Below the pieces are notes generated by a model. It was not told the origin of the DNA. It did not search any database and saw only the letters and a list, made by a program, of their open reading frames with translations. A stretch of 23,004 nucleotides of DNA from a virus: positions 1-23,004 of the IMG/VR virus record IMGVR_UViG_3300049893_001280. One strand, 5' to 3'. The number at the start of each line of letters is the position of its first letter. Position 1 is the first letter of the stretch. Both the position numbers and the translations under genes were made by a program. Positions 21,364 through 23,004 of this stretch are shown piece by piece.

Positions 21364-21723
21364 ATGCTTAAACTCATTTCTTCTCTCTGTCTTGCAGCAA
21401 CTGTGTTTACACCAGGAGCTGTACAGGCAGCGAATTCGTGCGGCCATGCCTCTTACTATGGAGTGGGAGATGGTTATCACGGTCGCCGTGCAGCCAATGG
21501 CTCCGTCTTTGATGCCTACGGCTACACCACTGCCCATCCATCGCTTCCATTTGGCACCACCCTGCAGGTGACGAACCAGAGCAATGGAAAAAGCGTGGTA
21601 GTGAAGGTTACTGATCGAGGGCCGTTTATCGCGGGTCGCGTTCTGGACTTGTCTTACGGTGCTTTCTCCAGAATTTCTTCACCAAGTTCTGGCGTGGCGC
21701 ATGTATGCTATTCACGGGTCTGA
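21364..21723 (+). CDS. Secreted RlpA-like double-psi beta-barrel protein
   Basis: This 119-aa protein has a signal peptide (MLKLISSLCLAATVFTPG, probable cut after AVQA) and then a single RlpA domain: CGHASYYGVGDGYHGRRAANG, HPSLPFGTTLQVTN and VKVTDRGPF followed by GRVLDLSYGAF. RlpA-type proteins are peptidoglycan-acting lytic transglycosylases or relatives. There is no lipobox and no SPOR domain, so it is a minimal exported form. The frame continues upstream to 21097, but the signal peptide sets the start at 21364. It is followed by its own terminator. Carried by a phage, it could alter the host wall or help release. Confidence 0.85.
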   Translation: MLKLISSLCLAATVFTPGAVQAANSCGHASYYGVGDGYHGRRAANGSVFDAYGYTTAHPSLPFGTTLQVTNQSNGKSVVVKVTDRGPFIAGRVLDLSYGAFSRISSPSSGVAHVCYSRV

Positions 21724-21763
21724 TGGCCTCTCGCGAGGCGCATGACTTCGGTTGACAGTACGG

Positions 21764-21792
21764 AGCCCTGGGGTGGTGCCTAGGGCTTTTTT
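21764..21792 (+). terminator. Probable terminator after the RlpA gene
   Basis: A 6-bp stem, AGCCCT / AGGGCT, with a 12-base GT-rich loop is followed by TTTTT. It lies about 40 bases past the RlpA-like gene. Confidence 0.7.
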
Positions 21793-21899
21793 ATTGCCCA
21801 CTTGGATCCGGCTGGCCATGTAAAGCATTGTTAAGCTGCCCTTGTCAGATCCGGCTGCCCTTATATCGTCTGGTGCAGCTCATCCCCATCCTTGTTTCC

Positions 21900-22082
21900 A
21901 TGAGCGAATCCGTGAAGAACGCCCTTTCCTTTGGTTCTGTCCTGACCATCTTCTGCTTCATGTGCGTGGGTGCAGTGCTGCATCAGCCCGAGCCGGTGCG
22001 CGACCGGCAGGCCCTGCTCCAGTGCCTGAAGCTGCATCCCGCACGGTACTGCCACATCACGTACAACGGGCTACGCCCTTGA
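21900..22082 (+). CDS. Small membrane protein
   Basis: This 60-aa protein starts MSESVKNALSFGSVLTIFCF. One transmembrane segment spans residues 8-28 (ALSFGSVLTIFCFMCVGAVLH), followed by a soluble part with three Cys in the whole protein (DRQALLQCLKLHPARYCHITYNG). The frame is open further upstream, but the membrane segment sits naturally after this ATG. No ribosome-binding site is seen. It may be anchored with its C-terminus outside. The function is unknown. Confidence 0.5.
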   Translation: MSESVKNALSFGSVLTIFCFMCVGAVLHQPEPVRDRQALLQCLKLHPARYCHITYNGLRP

Positions 22083-22110
22083 GCCCAATGTTTGCATTTC
22101 TTGACAATGC

Positions 22111-22139
22111 TTGACGGCTGCCAGCCTTGTCTGTATTGT
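22111..22139 (+). promoter_or_regulatory. Promoter of the SWIM gene
   Basis: TTGACG and TATTGT are separated by exactly 17 bases, five of six and four of six matches to sigma-70 boxes. Transcription would begin near 22146, 36 bases before the SWIM gene ATG. A second TTGACA lies ten bases upstream (22101-22106). Confidence 0.6.
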
Positions 22140-22181
22140 TGGGACAACTGAGCGATCAGTTCCTCCTTGATCATTCCAACC

Positions 22182-22577
22182 ATGTCTGCCCCTTCCCATT
22201 TCCGCGTCAGCGCCAAGGCCGCCGAGGCTCTGGGCGTGACTGTTCTGAATGTGCTCCAGCACTGCGTTGTTGTTCGCACCAAGCGCGGCCCGCGCTTTAT
22301 GAGCCGCAAGGTGTTTGATGCTTGGGAGCAGAAACAGCGCAAGCAAAAAGCTTTTAGCTGCCATGTGAGCTACATGGGCAACAACGTGTGGATGGTTCTT
22401 GATCCCGCCACGTCTTCAGATGCTCACACAGTGATCCGAACTGGAGCCTATTCCAAGGGCATTGAAGGCAAGTGGAGCTGCACTTGCACTGATGCTCATT
22501 TTATGCTTGAGCGTGGTCAAGATCCTTGCTGTAAGCACATTCTTGCTGCCCACATCCACACCGGAATTGGAAACTGA
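22182..22577 (+). CDS. SWIM zinc-finger protein
   Basis: This 131-aa protein has a SWIM motif near its C-terminus: Cys100-x-Cys102 (SCTCTDAHF) and Cys117-x-His119 (CCKHILAAH), the C-x-C...C-x-H pattern. SWIM fingers bind DNA or proteins. The first 50 residues (FRVSAKAAEALGVT, RFMSRKVFDAWEQKQ) look like a small helical domain. A promoter candidate lies just upstream, and the stop overlaps the next start in TGATG. Freestanding SWIM proteins occur in cyanobacteria and their phages; the role here is unknown. Confidence 0.75.
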   Translation: MSAPSHFRVSAKAAEALGVTVLNVLQHCVVVRTKRGPRFMSRKVFDAWEQKQRKQKAFSCHVSYMGNNVWMVLDPATSSDAHTVIRTGAYSKGIEGKWSCTCTDAHFMLERGQDPCCKHILAAHIHTGIGN

Positions 22578-22903
22578 TGACCAACCACCCCATCACCCCA
22601 CCGCCGGAGCTACTGGATGAGTGGGACTTCTTACCGATAAGTTCCCAGGAAATCCTTGTACTTGCCGCCCAATGGGGCGCCGACCAGGAGCTGGAGGCTT
22701 GCTGTGAGGAGTTTTCTCGCTTTTGGGATGAGGTGGAGGTCACCTTAGACGACGTTCTAAAGCGTCTCCGCGCCGCCCGCCGCCCCAAGTCGCTGAGTTT
22801 GAAGGAGCAAGCCCTAGACGCCTTGGCGTCACTACAACGACTGACAACGGACCCCAACATCATCGAACCCCTCCGCCGCGCCCTGGAGCAGCTGCCCGAA
22901 TGA
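22577..22903 (+). CDS. 'ITPPPEL' hypothetical protein
   Basis: This 108-aa protein begins MTNHPITPPPELLDEW and has ILVLAAQWGADQELEACCEEF, then RAARRPKSLSLKEQALDAL and IIEPLRRALEQLP. From memory, the combination of an ITPPPEL start, a W-G-A-D-Q-E-L-E-A-C-C core and a P-P/S-L-K-E-Q-A-L helix is common in unnamed proteins of cyanobacteria and cyanophages. That points to a cyanobacterial host. It is joined to the SWIM gene (TGATG) and to the next gene (ATGA). The function is unknown. Confidence 0.75.
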   Translation: MTNHPITPPPELLDEWDFLPISSQEILVLAAQWGADQELEACCEEFSRFWDEVEVTLDDVLKRLRAARRPKSLSLKEQALDALASLQRLTTDPNIIEPLRRALEQLPE

Positions 22904-23004
22904 TCACCTACTGCCTGCCGCTGCCGACCACCACAGTGCCCGTCGAGGATCGGCACTGCGTCGCCTTCCCAACTGTCGATGCCTTCCAGCGATGGCTGGT
23001 GGAG
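22900..23004 (+). CDS. Hypothetical protein, 3' partial
   Basis: An ATG at 22900 overlaps the previous stop in ATGA and the frame stays open for 35 codons to the window edge (MITYCLPLPTTTVPVEDRHC onwards, ending FQRWLVE). The coupling suggests a real third gene of the SWIM-ITPPPEL unit. Too little is present to name it. Confidence 0.5.
   Translation, partial: MITYCLPLPTTTVPVEDRHCVAFPTVDAFQRWLVE

Noticed and set aside
21805-21857. Direct repeat GATCCGGCTG at 21805 and 21848
   Set aside because: Only 10 bp with no accompanying element; not enough for an attachment site call.
21139-22134. Shared 14-bp sequence CCAGCCTTGTCTGT at 21139 and 22121
   Set aside because: About one 14-bp match is expected by chance in a window of this size, and only the second copy lies in a promoter.

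Overview
The window looks like part of a tailed bacteriophage genome (or prophage), most likely one infecting a picocyanobacterium of the Synechococcus/Cyanobium type. The host assignment is inference from gene content: ThyX instead of a ThyA-type synthase, a DUF3310 protein, small CxxC and AP2 proteins, tail proteins with W-x-W-T-G-Q-A-W-K type motifs, and an 'ITPPPEL' protein at the right end. Genes are tightly packed with many ATGA or TGATG stop/start overlaps. I saw no tRNA, rRNA, CRISPR array, insertion sequence or integrase.

Layout. (1) 1-6433, plus strand: the end of a tail/fibre module. It holds a collagen-like fibre protein (cut by the left edge), two small adhesin-like proteins, an 815-residue fibre or spike-like protein, two small tail-associated proteins, a GT4-type glycosyltransferase and a small acidic protein. 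(2) 6559-7876, minus strand: a probable lysis cassette with two one-helix membrane proteins (one of 46 aa) and an enzyme joining a glucosaminidase domain to a YkuD L,D-transpeptidase domain. (3) 7962-8450, plus strand: a lone HNH endonuclease gene whose 3' end contains the terminator of the opposing operon. (4) 8447-9797, minus strand: DUF3310, ThyX and a small protein. (5) 9862-10227, plus strand: a coiled-coil protein. (6) 10166-14219, minus strand: a nucleotide and recombination module with a DUF559-like nuclease, a dCTP-deaminase-like protein lacking the expected catalytic Glu, a two-helix membrane protein, an SSB-like protein, a RecB/Cas4-like exonuclease, a CxxC zinc protein, a Sak3/DUF1071 single-strand annealing protein and two small proteins. 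A good promoter lies ahead of this operon at 14287-14314.

(7) 14368-17066, plus strand: a primase-helicase, a PD-(D/E)xK nuclease and a 54-aa charged protein, closed by a strong terminator. (8) 17097-17333: a gene-free block rich in hairpins, a candidate structured RNA. (9) 17334-20836, plus strand: a run of small early-type genes, including three under 60 aa, an HTH protein that resembles terminase small subunits and a standalone AP2 protein, closed by a second strong terminator. (10) 20819-21001, minus strand: one small gene. (11) 21002-21363: no convincing gene, but a leftward promoter candidate, two long-stem inverted repeats and a leftward terminator, which together suggest a small RNA of about 210 nt. 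(12) 21364-23004, plus strand: a secreted RlpA-like protein, a one-helix membrane protein, a SWIM zinc-finger protein behind a good promoter, an 'ITPPPEL' protein and a gene cut by the right edge. This last part looks richer in G+C and may be accessory or host-derived.

How the genes fit together: the replication module (primase-helicase, annealing protein, exonuclease, SSB-like protein) is served by nucleotide enzymes (ThyX, Dcd-like). The tail module sets host adsorption, possibly modified by the glycosyltransferase. The lysis cassette, and perhaps RlpA, act on peptidoglycan. The strongest leads are the two candidate structured RNAs, the Dcd Glu-to-Cys change, and the glucosaminidase-L,D-transpeptidase fusion.
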